NCBI RefSeq assembly: GCF_002156705.1
Contig: NZ_CP019893.1
Span: 3,596,001-3,660,000 of the forward strand
Source: Natrarchaeobaculum aegyptiacum
GTDB lineage: Archaea > Halobacteriota > Halobacteria > Halobacteriales > Natrialbaceae
Direction: 5' to 3'
Length of the DNA: 64,000 bases
The notes below the pieces were generated by a model. It ran no database searches. It was not told where the DNA came from and saw nothing but the letters and a program-made list of their open reading frames with translations. This document shows positions 8,418 through 17,524 of the stretch, one piece after another (the stretch's first letter is position 1; every line of letters starts with the position of its first letter). The translations under genes were made by a program, and so were the position numbers.

Positions 8418-9413
8418 ATGATGAGTAACGAGGCGAACGACCGACAGAACGCGTTGAAAGCAACGCTCGCCTCGGTCGTTTCCGGTGACGGCCGTTTCGC
8501 AACTGGTAACTTTCTCAGGCTCAATGCCGAGACAACTGGTATGAACCCCGAGTCTGAGGCGGCGACGGAATCGGAACAGACGGAGGTGGGGACCGCTCAG
8601 CGCTCGAGCGACGTCGACACGACCGCCGCCGACAGGCCGCTGGGGACGCCCCGGGTCGACGACGCGATCATCGAAGCGCGCGACCTCGACGTCTACTACG
8701 GCGATACGCAGGCGCTCCACGGCATCACCATGGACATCCCGGAAAAGCAGGTAACCGCGCTCATCGGTCCCTCGGGCTGTGGGAAATCGACGTTCCTGCG
8801 GTCGATCAACCGGATGAACGACCTCATCGACGTCGCTCGCGTCGACGGCGATCTCTACTTTCACGGCAAGAACGTCTACGACGAGGACGTCGACCCCGTC
8901 GCGCTTCGCCGGAAGATCGGCATGGTCTTCCAGAAACCCAACCCGTTCCCCAAGAGCATCTTCGACAACGTCGCCTACGGCCTGCGCGTCCAGGGCAAAG
9001 ACGACGGCGACGTCGAGGGGAAAGTCACGACCGCACTCGAGCGGGCGGCCCTGCTCGACGAGGTCGAGGGGAAACTCGACGAGAGCGGCCTCGACCTCTC
9101 CGGCGGCCAGCAACAGCGTCTCTGTATCGCCCGTGCGATCGCTACCGATCCGGAAGTGATCCTGATGGACGAGCCTGCGAGCGCGCTCGACCCCGTCGCG
9201 ACCTCGAAGATCGAGGATCTGGTCGAGGAACTCGCCGAGGAGTACACGGTCGTGATCGTCACCCACAACATGCAACAGGCCGCGCGCATCTCCGACAGGA
9301 CGGCCGTCTTCCTCACCGGCGGCCACCTCGTGGAGTTCGACGACACGGAGAAAATCTTCGAGAATCCACAGAGCCAGCGCGTCGAAGACTACATCACCGG
9401 CAAGTTCGGGTGA
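8418..9413 (+). CDS. pstB: Phosphate ABC transporter ATP-binding protein PstB
   Basis: The ATPase subunit that powers PstCA. Seen: Walker [11 protein letters not shown]-loop region [22 protein letters not shown] signature LSGGQQQR, Walker B VILMDEP and the H-loop THN. From 8418 the protein is 331 residues. ATG 8421 is the next codon and ATG 8541 would give 290 residues, closer to the family length. The Pho-type TATA box is positioned for 8418/8421, so I keep the long form, but the first 41 residues have lower third-position GC than the rest and could be a leader. The next 65 residues are an acidic, probably disordered tail before the ABC domain. Confidence 0.93.
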   Translation: MMSNEANDRQNALKATLASVVSGDGRFATGNFLRLNAETTGMNPESEAATESEQTEVGTAQRSSDVDTTAADRPLGTPRVDDAIIEARDLDVYYGDTQALHGITMDIPEKQVTALIGPSGCGKSTFLRSINRMNDLIDVARVDGDLYFHGKNVYDEDVDPVALRRKIGMVFQKPNPFPKSIFDNVAYGLRVQGKDDGDVEGKVTTALERAALLDEVEGKLDESGLDLSGGQQQRLCIARAIATDPEVILMDEPASALDPVATSKIEDLVEELAEEYTVVIVTHNMQQAARISDRTAVFLTGGHLVEFDDTEKIFENPQSQRVEDYITGKFG

Positions 9414-9479
9414 CGTCGGCCAGTGGCTGGTCTCCAGCCGGCGGCTCGAGTCGATTGGATCGCCCCGATCCACATCGAA

Positions 9480-9486
9480 TTTATCC
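9480..9486 (+). promoter_or_regulatory. TATA box before the amber-interrupted membrane gene
   Basis: TTTATCC lies 26-32 bases before ATG 9512, the position expected for a leaderless promoter. It is the reason to believe the short reading frame is, or was, an expressed gene. Confidence 0.4.
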
Positions 9487-9511
9487 GACTCAGTCTGAAC
9501 GTTCGCTCGAG

Positions 9512-9658
9512 ATGAGAGTCAGTTTCGGACAGTAGCTGCTGGTCTCCGTCGTCGGAATCGGCTTCGTGCTCTTCTTGCTGTTGTTCTTCCCGTGGTGGCT
9601 CGCGCTCGTCGGGCTGTTCACGATGGTGCCGTTCTTTCTCAAGGTGTTGACGGCGTGA
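9512..9658 (+). pseudogene. Tiny two-helix membrane protein interrupted by an amber codon
   Basis: From ATG 9512 the frame reads MRVSFGQ, then TAG at 9533-9535, then 40 more codons to TGA 9656-9658. These encode LLVSVVGIGFVLFLLLFF, PWW, and a second hydrophobic segment ending PFFLKVLTA: a hairpin of two membrane helices. Without the TAG it would be a 48-residue protein with a well-placed promoter. CAG (Gln) to TAG is one transition, so a recent nonsense mutation or a sequencing error is likely. TAG readthrough or an internal GTG start (FVLF) is less likely. The function of this family is not known to me. Confidence 0.55.
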
Positions 9659-9677
9659 GTCGTGCGACGCTCGGCGT

Positions 9678-10415
9678 TCACAGCGAGGTGAACAACAGTG
9701 TCGCGAGAACGTACAGCGTCGTGCCGGCGACGAGCCACCGAACTGGCCCTGTGAAGACGAATCGTAGCGGCGTATCGAAGAGTACCCGTTCTCGCAGTGT
9801 CCGTGGTTCGCGCCGGACCGCCACCTGCGGAGGGGCGAAGAGGCTCGGTCGAACACGGGCGTCGAGTCGCCGCGTCGAGAGTTCGTGGATCTGTAGCCGA
9901 CCCATTCCAGTGAGGTCCTCGTACTCACAGCGAGCGTCCGATTCGGCGAGGAAGCCGGCACAGGACTTACAGAGTGTGAAGTGCCCGGAGTCGGGCTCGT
10001 CGGGTCCCGAGGGTGGATCGATCCAGGCGACGAGGTCACCGGAGTCCGTTCGTTCGACGCCACAGCGGCTGCAACACTGATCGATCGGTTCGCGCAACCG
10101 GGCGACGGGGTCAGGAGCGTCGGGCTTCGGAAACAGCGGCGCCTCGTCACGGACGTCGTCGAACGAGGAGTTGGACTGATGGATCACGCCATGGCAGGGT
10201 CGACAGAGGGTTAGCAGGTTCTCGAGGGCGTCGGGACCGCCAGCGCCACGGGGAATCACGTGGTGGGCCTGCAGCGTCCGGTCGTCGGCCCCGCAACGCG
10301 TGCAGGCGTAGCCGTCTCGGCGCAGTGTCGCCTGGCGAAGTTCGTCCCATCCCTCGCCGTACCCACGCCGATCCGGGTGATCGGGACGATCAGAGTCGTC
10401 ACCCTCGCTGCCCAT
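9678..10415 (-). CDS. HNH nuclease-domain protein with second zinc ribbon and C-terminal membrane helix
   Basis: 245 residues. The HNH fold spans about 25-85: CTRCGADDRTLQAHHVIPRG, the Asn of DALENLLTLC, then CRPCHGVIH, giving the structural Cys4 zinc site plus catalytic His residues. A second pair of CxxC motifs follows at about 113-155 (CCSRCG, CKSC). The last 30 residues include a hydrophobic helix (WLVAGTTLYVLATLLFTSL) that would anchor it in the membrane, which is unusual for a nuclease. It stands alone between the tiny membrane gene and gcvPB, with no restriction or homing context. Function unknown; DNA or RNA cleavage is only implied by the domain. Confidence 0.75.
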   Translation of the reverse strand: MGSEGDDSDRPDHPDRRGYGEGWDELRQATLRRDGYACTRCGADDRTLQAHHVIPRGAGGPDALENLLTLCRPCHGVIHQSNSSFDDVRDEAPLFPKPDAPDPVARLREPIDQCCSRCGVERTDSGDLVAWIDPPSGPDEPDSGHFTLCKSCAGFLAESDARCEYEDLTGMGRLQIHELSTRRLDARVRPSLFAPPQVAVRREPRTLRERVLFDTPLRFVFTGPVRWLVAGTTLYVLATLLFTSL

Positions 10416-10470
10416 CGGTCACACGTGTGTGCCTCGGGGGCAAAGACCCATCGGCACCGTCGAAGCGAAA

Positions 10471-11982
10471 TTAGTCGTCCTCGAGTGCCTGCCAGGAGAG
10501 TCGCGGGTTCCGTGCGGCGCTGGTCTGGTCGATCCGTCGGGCAGTAGTTCGACCGGGGGCTGCCTCGAGCGTGTCGGCGTCCTCCGTTGCGACGGCGTCG
10601 AAGGCTGCGGCGAGCCGATCGAGGGTGGCCTTGCTCTCGACTTCGGTGGGCTCGGTCATCAGGGCCTCGGGGACGATTTCGGGCCACTTGGTCGTCGGCG
10701 GATGGACGCCGTAGTCGAGCATCCGTTTCGCGACCTCGGCGGCGTCCTGCTCGCCCGCGCTGGCGACGAACTCGTGGTGGAAGGGGCCGTAAGGGATCTC
10801 GTAGTCGATCTGGCTCGCGAGGTAGTTTGCGTTGAGGACGGCCATGGCGCTGGCGTCGGCCAGTCCGACGTCGCCGAGACGGGCGATGTAAGCGAAAGTC
10901 TTGACGAGCACGAGCCAGTTACCCTGGTAGCCGTGGACCTTGCCGATGGTGTGGTCGGGGTCGAACAGTTCGTAGGTCGGCTCACCGCGTTCACCGTCCG
11001 CATCGTCGCTCCCCCCGACCTCTCGCACGCGAGGTGCCGGGAGGAACGGCGCGAGTTCTTCGACGACGCCGACCGGACCGGCGCCGGGACCGCCGCCGCC
11101 GTGAGGCGTCGCAAACGTCTTGTGCACGTTGTAGTGCATCACGTCGAAGCCCATGTCACCCGGACGTGCACGGCCGAGCAGCGCGTTCAGGTTCGCTCCG
11201 TCGTAGTAGAGCAAGCCGCCGACGTCGTGGACCAGCTCGGCGATCTCTTCGATGTCGCGCTCGAACAGTCCGAGCGTGTTCGGGTTCGTCAGCATCAGCG
11301 CCGCCGTGTTCTCCGAGAGGGCCGCCTCGAGGGCCTCGAGGTCGACTCGTCCGTCCTCGTCGCTCGGGAGCGAGACGACGTCGTACCCCCCGAGGGCGGC
11401 GGTCGCGAAGTTCGTCCCGTGGGCGCTCTCGGGGATGATGACCTCGTCGCGGTGAGCCTCGCCGTTGTGTTCGTGGTAGGCCGCAGCGACGCGAATCCCG
11501 ACGAACTCGCCGGCTGCACCCGCCGGTGGCTGGAGTGTCACGGCGTCCATCCCGCCGATTCGGCCGAGGTAGTCCTGCAGCCGGTACAGGAGTTCGAGGG
11601 TGCCCTGGATGGTCCCGGGGGAGCGGTCGGGGTGGACCGCAGCCGTCGGGAGGGCAGCGACGTCCTCGGTGAACTTCGGGTTGTACTTCATCGTACACGA
11701 GCCCAGCGGGTAGGGGCCGCTGTCGATCCCGTAGGTCATCTGGGAGAGGCGCGTGTAGTGACGGGCGAGTTCGGGTTCCGAGAGTTCGGGCAACTCGAGG
11801 TCCTCTCGCGTGAGGTCGTCCGGGAGCGGAGACTCCTCGCCGACCTCGACCCGCGTCAGGTCCTTCTCCGAGAGCAGGGGTTCGTACTGACCGTCCTCGA
11901 CGTAGCGGGCCTGGTCGTAGCGGACGCGTGCGTCCTCGCCGTCGGCTCGAGTGTCGTCTGCGGGGGTGGGGTCGTCGCTCAT
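10471..11982 (-). CDS. gcvPB: Glycine dehydrogenase (decarboxylating) subunit 2
   Basis: 503 residues, the C-terminal half of the P-protein, which in archaea and many bacteria is split. With subunit 1 it decarboxylates glycine on pyridoxal phosphate and passes aminomethyl to lipoyl-GcvH. PLP Lys288 is seen in [19 protein letters not shown], and the substrate segment [10 protein letters not shown] lies at 94-103. The N-terminal 30 residues are an acidic, probably disordered extension. It overlaps gcvPA by 4 bases (ATGA), so the two are translated together. gcvT and gcvH are not in the window. Confidence 0.96.
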   Translation of the reverse strand: MSDDPTPADDTRADGEDARVRYDQARYVEDGQYEPLLSEKDLTRVEVGEESPLPDDLTREDLELPELSEPELARHYTRLSQMTYGIDSGPYPLGSCTMKYNPKFTEDVAALPTAAVHPDRSPGTIQGTLELLYRLQDYLGRIGGMDAVTLQPPAGAAGEFVGIRVAAAYHEHNGEAHRDEVIIPESAHGTNFATAALGGYDVVSLPSDEDGRVDLEALEAALSENTAALMLTNPNTLGLFERDIEEIAELVHDVGGLLYYDGANLNALLGRARPGDMGFDVMHYNVHKTFATPHGGGGPGAGPVGVVEELAPFLPAPRVREVGGSDDADGERGEPTYELFDPDHTIGKVHGYQGNWLVLVKTFAYIARLGDVGLADASAMAVLNANYLASQIDYEIPYGPFHHEFVASAGEQDAAEVAKRMLDYGVHPPTTKWPEIVPEALMTEPTEVESKATLDRLAAAFDAVATEDADTLEAAPGRTTARRIDQTSAARNPRLSWQALEDD

Positions 11983-13316
11983 CGACCCACCTCCTCGAGT
12001 GACGCGACGAACGCGTCGAGTTCGTCGTCGGTCGTGCCTGCCGTACAGACCTGTATCTCGTGATCGCCGACGACGTGGACCGCGAAGCCGCTGGCCTCGA
12101 GGTCACGGGCGACTGCACCGGCGGGGCGTTCGAGACGGGCGACGAACTCCCGGAGGTGGTGGCGGTCGTGAACCGGCGCGGTCACACCGGGGAGGTCGTC
12201 GAGACGGCCCGCGAGGTCGGTCGCGCGGGTGACGCCGCGATTGGCGAGCTCGACCAGTCCCGACGGCCCGAGCATCGCCGCGTGCATCGCGGTCCGGAGG
12301 GCGACCCACGCCTGATTCGTGCAGATGTTGCTCGTCGCGCGTTCCCGCCGGATGTGCTGTTCGCGGGTCTGGAGCGTGAGGGTGTAGGCCCGCCGATCGG
12401 TCGCGTCCTCGCTCACGCCCACGAGTCGCCCGGGGACCTGCCGGAGGTGCTCCTCGCGGGTGGCGAACAGTCCGAGGCCCATCCCGTAGCTCGTTCCAAG
12501 ACCGAGGACGCTCGCGTCGCCGACGACGACGTCGGCACCCACGTCTGCCGGTCGCTCGAGCACCGAGAGCGCGACCGGGTCAGAGCCGAGGACGAACAGG
12601 GCCCCGACGTCGGCCGCGAGGTCGCCGATGTCCGGGAGACGCTCCTCGATCGTTCCCCGGACGGTCGGGTTCTCCGCGTAGATCATCACGGTTTCGTCGT
12701 CGACCAGTTCCGCGAGCGCCTCCCAGTCGACGGTGCCGTCGTCGCTTGGGTAGGCCTCGACGACGAGGTCGGTTCCGGCGACGTAGTTCTCGAGCGTACT
12801 CGACCGACCGTCCCGGAGCAGGTCGGGGACGAGGACGCGATGCCCGTCGACGCTTCGAACGCGATCGGCGAGCGTCGCGGCTTCGCCGAGGGCGGTCGCC
12901 GCGTCGTACATCGAGCAGTTCGCAACCTCGAGGCCGGTCAACTCGACCAGCAGCGACTGGTACTCGAACAGCGCCTGCAGGAAGCCCTGTGAGACCTCCG
13001 GCTGGTACTGCGTGTAGGAGGTGAGAAACTCCGAGCGATCCGCGAGGTGGTCGACCAGCGACGGCACGTAGTAGCCGTAGTGACCGCGCCCGAGTAGTTC
13101 GGTCAGGTCGTCGTTTCGCTCGAGAATCGAACGGACCAGTCGCCGCGTCTCTCGTTCCGTTCGAGCGTCGATTCCGAACTCGTCGTCGAACCGTACCGGT
13201 TCGGGGATGTCGAAGAGGTCTTCTACGGTTTCGACACCGACCGCCTCGAGCATCGCGTCCCGTTGTGCTGCCGTGTGGGGGGCGAAGGGGCTCCCCGTCG
13301 ATTGTGTACCCTGCAT
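11979..13316 (-). CDS. gcvPA: Glycine dehydrogenase (decarboxylating) subunit 1
   Basis: 445 residues, the N-terminal half of the P-protein. ATG 13316 ([15 protein letters not shown]) is chosen because it gives the usual length; 25 further upstream codons lack family character. Typical stretches are [14 protein letters not shown] (about 79-92), [26 protein letters not shown] and [19 protein letters not shown]. It lacks the PLP lysine, as expected for this subunit, and works only with GcvPB, whose start overlaps its stop. The pair is probably the whole operon here. The 189 bases upstream hold the promoter, with an AT-rich GATAATTAAC near 13430-13440, but I cannot fix its start site. Confidence 0.95.
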   Translation of the reverse strand: MQGTQSTGSPFAPHTAAQRDAMLEAVGVETVEDLFDIPEPVRFDDEFGIDARTERETRRLVRSILERNDDLTELLGRGHYGYYVPSLVDHLADRSEFLTSYTQYQPEVSQGFLQALFEYQSLLVELTGLEVANCSMYDAATALGEAATLADRVRSVDGHRVLVPDLLRDGRSSTLENYVAGTDLVVEAYPSDDGTVDWEALAELVDDETVMIYAENPTVRGTIEERLPDIGDLAADVGALFVLGSDPVALSVLERPADVGADVVVGDASVLGLGTSYGMGLGLFATREEHLRQVPGRLVGVSEDATDRRAYTLTLQTREQHIRRERATSNICTNQAWVALRTAMHAAMLGPSGLVELANRGVTRATDLAGRLDDLPGVTAPVHDRHHLREFVARLERPAGAVARDLEASGFAVHVVGDHEIQVCTAGTTDDELDAFVASLEEVGR

Positions 13317-13505
13317 GGTTAGTCGGTCGATCGAGCGGGTGCCGTCTCGTCGACGGCACGTTCGGTCGCTTCCCACCCGCGTCCACCGCAAGCGTCGATC
13401 AGTGCCACGATATCAATGGTTACTGGCGTGGGATAATTAACGCATCCGGTCTCCCGGACGAGTGGTGGAGCGGGGCAACCGGGGATCACCGGAAGTACAG
13501 TCAGA

Positions 13506-14810
13506 TCAGCGAGCGTCGTCAGTCCCGTCGTCCGATTCGGGCGCGTCGCTGTCACGCTGTGAGTCCGGGTCTCCTTCCGGTTGGTCACCGGATTCCGGAT
13601 CCGCCTCTCTCTCGATTCTCGGCCGGAGTCCGCCTCGTCGAGCCCGCAGGTCCGAAAGCGACCAGCCAACGTCCCGGGTCGCCCGGACACCATTTGCGCC
13701 GACTCCCGAGCGGATGCCCGTCTCCGGGTCGGTGTCGACGGCGGGCTCTCTCGCTGGCGTGATCGTCCGCCGGTCGCCGTCCTCGGATCGCGCCCGTTCT
13801 CGAGCGAAGACGTCGAGGGTTACCTTGGCGCCGCCGAGGACGACCGGCCCGATGAACAGGCCGATCGCGCCGAAGACGACGATCCCGCCGAAGATTCCGA
13901 CGACGACGATCGCGGCGTTGAACGCCGTCGTGCGGCCGATCAGGGCCGGTCTGAGGTAGGTGTCGGAGGCGCTGACGAGCGATCCGTACAGGACGAGCAA
14001 CAGCGCCGCGACCGGTCGACCGATCGCGAGCAGGTAGACGGTCACCGGGATCCAGACGCCGAACGCGCCGACCAGCGGCAACAGCGCGAGGACGAACGTT
14101 GCGACCGTGAGGAAGACGACCGTCGGAACGTCGAGGATCGCGAGACCGACCCCGAGAGCGATCGCCTGGATCGCCGCGACGGCGACGTTTCCGACGACCG
14201 ATGCCCACATCAGTCGATCGAGTTCGGCGAACAGTTCCTCCTGGAGGTCGTCTGCGATCGGCAGGACGTGGCCGAACCAGGCGACGAGGGCGTCGCCGTC
14301 TCGCAACAGCGCGAAGAGGACGAACAGCGTGACGGTGAGCCCGATGGCGATGATCGGGAGCCCGCTCACGATTTCGATCGCGCTCGTCGCGATCCCCTGT
14401 AATCCGGAGGTGATCGGTCCCTCGTAAGTCTGATACATCTCGACGAGGTCGACCTCGTAGCCGGTGTCCTCGAAGCGATCTTCGAACGTCCGGACGTCGA
14501 GTGACCCCTCCTGGAGGGCAGTCAGCACCTCGAGTGCCTCGCGTAACGCGATCGCGAGCACGTACGCCAGCGGCAGGAGGATCATCGAGACCGCGACCAC
14601 GACGAGGACCCCGGCAGCCATCATCGAGCCCACGTAACGCTCGAGGCGGCGCTGGGCGGGCATGAGAACGTACGCGAGGACGACGCCGAGGAGGACGTAC
14701 TGCAGGTAGGGCAACACGACGAACAGGCCGAGGATTGCACTGACGATCGCGATCGCAGTCATCGCGGTGCGATCGGAGATCCACCCCGGTTCGTCGCCAC
14801 TGTCGGCCAT
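13506..14810 (-). CDS. AI-2E family (PerM-type) membrane transporter
   Basis: 434 residues; ATG 14810 starts MADSGDEPGW. About eight hydrophobic segments between 16 and 345, with the family-like stretches VLLGVVLAYVLMP and ALLPLVGAFGVWIPVTVYLL and a GPVVLGG end to the last helix. The last about 85 residues are charged and low in complexity (many Asp, Glu and Arg) and probably cytoplasmic. Members export small molecules or, in some haloarchaea and bacteria, Na+/H+; the substrate here is unknown. It is a single gene between gcvPA and the copper cluster, with no visible operon partner. Confidence 0.85.
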   Translation of the reverse strand: MADSGDEPGWISDRTAMTAIAIVSAILGLFVVLPYLQYVLLGVVLAYVLMPAQRRLERYVGSMMAAGVLVVVAVSMILLPLAYVLAIALREALEVLTALQEGSLDVRTFEDRFEDTGYEVDLVEMYQTYEGPITSGLQGIATSAIEIVSGLPIIAIGLTVTLFVLFALLRDGDALVAWFGHVLPIADDLQEELFAELDRLMWASVVGNVAVAAIQAIALGVGLAILDVPTVVFLTVATFVLALLPLVGAFGVWIPVTVYLLAIGRPVAALLLVLYGSLVSASDTYLRPALIGRTTAFNAAIVVVGIFGGIVVFGAIGLFIGPVVLGGAKVTLDVFARERARSEDGDRRTITPAREPAVDTDPETGIRSGVGANGVRATRDVGWSLSDLRARRGGLRPRIEREADPESGDQPEGDPDSQRDSDAPESDDGTDDAR

Positions 14811-14951
14811 GGCGGGTGTTTGGCGGGCCACACAAATTAGTGCACTGACGAATTGCAGCACGGTTTTCGACGGACCCTCCCGGTCCGTCTCCAGTCACTC
14901 GTCTGAACGGACGGCGTCGAGAGGAGCTCGCCCGCTCGTGCCGGTCGGCGG

Positions 14952-15848
14952 CTAGAAGGGATCGTAGTGGGGGAGCGGAACGTGCGGAAGTTCGATCCCG
15001 ACGGTCATCAGACCGTGCTGGAGCGGGATGTAGCCGAGGACGATGAACGCGATCCCCAGTACACGGTGGAGTCGGACGCGTGTTTCGACGCTGAGTGACT
15101 GGAACAGCGTCCCGTAGACGAACAGCGACGGGACGGTTCCAAGGCCCAGAACGCCGAGTGCGAGCGCCCCGCCAACGGGCGAACCCTGTACGAACGCGTA
15201 GAGGAACGCTGGATACAGCAACGGACAGGGAAGCAGGCCGTGTGCAGCACCCAGACCGACGATTCGGCTGTTGCCGACCCAGCCATCCACGTTCGCCAGC
15301 AATCGCCCCTGAAGGCTGGCGAGGACACCACCGACCACCGGGAGGTTGACCGAGCCGCCGAGAAGCCCCCGTCCGACCAGGTAGTGGAACCCCATTACGA
15401 CGATCAGGAGGCCGACCGTGATGCCGGCGATCGCGTGGACGTCGGTCGCGACGGCGGTGACGTCCTGCGTCGAGACGAAGACGAGCGATCCAGCCAGGCC
15501 GAACAGTCCACCGATGATCGCGTAGCTCACCGTTCGACCGAGGTTGAACAGCGCGTGCTGACGAACCATCCCGAGCGTCAGGCTGTTCCGGGCGGCCGGT
15601 CCGTCGGCCTGTTCTCTGAGTCGATCGGAGTAGACCGTCACGAGCGGTCCACACATCCCCAGACAGTGTGCTCCCCCGAGCAGTCCGATCAGGGCGAAGA
15701 CGACCAGCCCGACCGGCTCCATCGCCGTCGGATCGAGCGACGGATCGTAACAGGTGTGCTCGAGGAGCCAGCCCGACGGAATCTCCGTCGACGGCTCCGC
15801 GACCGGGGATGAGACCGCTTCCGCGAGACTCGAGCCGGGAACGGCCAT
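14952..15848 (-). CDS. DsbD_2/TauE-SafE-like membrane protein, likely copper or oxidase biogenesis
   Basis: 298 residues with six or seven membrane helices. ATG 15848 overlaps the SCO stop; a GTG one codon earlier is also possible. Two conserved Cys-containing motifs are visible: HCLGMCGPL (Cys62 and Cys66) and HGLLPCPLLYPAF (about 199), characteristic of the sulfite-exporter/cytochrome c biogenesis-like family (PF13386). That family often sits with copper P-type ATPases or oxidase assembly genes. It is translationally coupled to the SCO copper chaperone gene, so a role in copper or thiol handling across the membrane is the best inference. The transported substrate is not established. Confidence 0.8.
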   Translation of the reverse strand: MAVPGSSLAEAVSSPVAEPSTEIPSGWLLEHTCYDPSLDPTAMEPVGLVVFALIGLLGGAHCLGMCGPLVTVYSDRLREQADGPAARNSLTLGMVRQHALFNLGRTVSYAIIGGLFGLAGSLVFVSTQDVTAVATDVHAIAGITVGLLIVVMGFHYLVGRGLLGGSVNLPVVGGVLASLQGRLLANVDGWVGNSRIVGLGAAHGLLPCPLLYPAFLYAFVQGSPVGGALALGVLGLGTVPSLFVYGTLFQSLSVETRVRLHRVLGIAFIVLGYIPLQHGLMTVGIELPHVPLPHYDPF

Positions 15849-16528
15849 CACCAGTTATCCACGACGCTGACGACGTCTGCCGAGACGTCGTCGACGGGCA
15901 AATTCTCCCCCCGGTAGGCCCGTTCGACGATCCCCTCGGGATTGACCAGGAACGTGACGACGATGTGAGCGAAGTCGTAGTCGTCACCACCCAGTTCCTC
16001 TCGTTCGAACGGGATACCGAGGGTATCGTAGACGACGTCCTGGGCCTCGGATTCGTCCGCTGGGCGGAGATAGTGGTAGTTCCCAGCCTCGAGGTCGATC
16101 CGGACCATGTCGGCGTGATCCCTGAGTGCGTCGGCGGTGTCGCGCTCGGGGTCGAACGTGATCCCGAAGAATCGGGTTTCGTCGACGAGCCCGTCGTCGT
16201 TGACGTTCGACTGGACGGCGGCGATGTTACTCATCAGTGGGATGCACTCGGCGGGACAGTCGGCGAAGAACGCGGTGAGGAGGAACGTCTCGGAGATGGC
16301 GGAGACGTCGATCGGTTCCTCGGTCAGTGGATCTGGCAGTTCGAACGCCGGAAACGCCTCACCGTAGGTCGGATACATCGGGTCCCCGACGGCGTCCTCA
16401 CCCGTCGGTGGCTCGAGGGCGACCTCACCGTCGACCTCGGGGCCGGACTCGAGTGCACCGGTGACACAGCCAGCCACTGCCGCCAGACCTGTCGCAGCAC
16501 TGATACCGAGTACGCTCCGTCGATTCAT
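15848..16528 (-). CDS. SCO1/SenC-family copper chaperone lipoprotein
   Basis: 226 residues. Signal with RR at 3-4, a hydrophobic core and lipobox VAGC (Cys21), so it is membrane-anchored outside the cell. The thioredoxin-like core carries the copper motif DCPAEC (Cys91 and Cys95; CxxxC) and a His in DFAHIVVTFLV near 190, the three SCO ligands. SCO proteins deliver copper to the CuA site of cytochrome oxidase, and related ones serve N2O reductase. It overlaps the downstream DsbD_2-like gene and is divergent from nosL, placing it in the copper cluster. Confidence 0.92.
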   Translation of the reverse strand: MNRRSVLGISAATGLAAVAGCVTGALESGPEVDGEVALEPPTGEDAVGDPMYPTYGEAFPAFELPDPLTEEPIDVSAISETFLLTAFFADCPAECIPLMSNIAAVQSNVNDDGLVDETRFFGITFDPERDTADALRDHADMVRIDLEAGNYHYLRPADESEAQDVVYDTLGIPFEREELGGDDYDFAHIVVTFLVNPEGIVERAYRGENLPVDDVSADVVSVVDNW

Positions 16529-16706
16529 TACTCGAGAGTAGTGATCCGTCGGCCAAATAGCGTCTGGTGCACTTTTCTAAAGGCCGTTAACTGACCGTTT
16601 GTGGTTCGAATGTCGAATTGTAGATACTGCGTCGTCGAGGCCAGAACACAGTCCATTCAGCGCGTATACCAGACGGGTCTTATGGGTTCCCCCGCTAGCA
16701 TCACCT

Positions 16707-17303
16707 ATGACCGAGCGATCGATTCGGACGGTAACGGGAGATGGATGTGGATCGCGCCGGGCGTTTCTCGGGGCGATTGCGGCCACCGGTGCCGTCGCCA
16801 TCGCTGGCTGTGCCAGCGAGGACGAGCCAGCACCAGACCCGGTCACGATTCCCGACGAGCAGGTCTGTGACCACTGTTCGATGATAATCGGACAGCATCC
16901 CGGTCCGAACGGCCAGACACACTACGACGACGCCGAAGCGGTCTTCGACGAGGATCGGCCCGGTATGTTCTGCGCATCGACGTGTACCTACGCACATACG
17001 TTCGAAGAGGAAGATCAGGGCAACGAGCCATCGGTGATCTACCTCACCGATTACTCGAGCGTCGATCACGCCGTCAACGAGGGTCAGGGGATCGTCGAGA
17101 TCAGCAGTCACCTCGAGGCCGACTCGTTCGCACGGGCCGACGACCTGCACCTCGTCGTCGACAGCGAGGTCGAGGGTGCGATGGGGGCCTCGATGATCGG
17201 GTTTTCGGATGCTGACGACGCCGAGGCGTTTCAGGCCGAGTACGGCGGCGACATCTACGAACACGGCGACGTCTCGCGTGACCTCGTGATGTCGTTGATG
17301 TAA
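16707..17303 (+). CDS. nosL: NosL copper-binding lipoprotein
   Basis: 198 residues. ATG 16707 is chosen because it starts a Tat-like lipoprotein signal (RR at 17-18, lipobox IAGC with Cys35); a TATA-like TCTTATG sits about 27 bases upstream. CDHCSMIIG (Cys54, Cys57, Met59) is the NosL Cu(I) site, and FCASTCTY (about 92) is the second Cys region. The C-terminal IGFSDADDAEAF is typical of the family. NosL passes copper to NosD or apo-N2O reductase in denitrifiers. It is the only gene of this cluster on the plus strand, between SCO and NosYFD. Confidence 0.9.
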   Translation: MTERSIRTVTGDGCGSRRAFLGAIAATGAVAIAGCASEDEPAPDPVTIPDEQVCDHCSMIIGQHPGPNGQTHYDDAEAVFDEDRPGMFCASTCTYAHTFEEEDQGNEPSVIYLTDYSSVDHAVNEGQGIVEISSHLEADSFARADDLHLVVDSEVEGAMGASMIGFSDADDAEAFQAEYGGDIYEHGDVSRDLVMSLM

Positions 17304-17524
17304 TCGCAGGCACTGTTTCTTTCCCACGTTCGGACGGAACCCGCCGAAGACGACGAACCGGAATAGTCGGCCTCCGGCGCTCGACGGGTGCTGTGGAACC
17401 TCGATCGGTCGGGATTCTCTGTTGCGTCGTCGGTCGAAGAGCGGTCGACGCTGCTCACGCACGGTGAGAACTCGTCCCGACGACATCCGAAACGATTCGT
17501 TCGCAGAATTCAGGGCCGTTTCGA

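Noticed and set aside
8268-9473. 401-residue minus-strand open frame opposite pstB
   Set aside because: Antisense of the ABC ATPase; no motif of its own.
2756-9658. Recoding of TAG as pyrrolysine or another residue
   Set aside because: Two in-frame TAGs are striking, but cetZ and several other genes here end in TAG at normal lengths and no pyl gene is seen, so TAG is an ordinary stop.
10429-12063. 544-residue plus-strand open frame opposite gcvPB
   Set aside because: It is the antisense of a clear gcvPB with PLP lysine and family motifs.
13585-15990. 801-residue open frame on the minus strand over the AI-2E and DsbD_2-like genes
   Set aside because: It is rich in Arg and Pro, has no domain and lies in a shifted frame of two well supported genes; high GC makes such long shadows common here.
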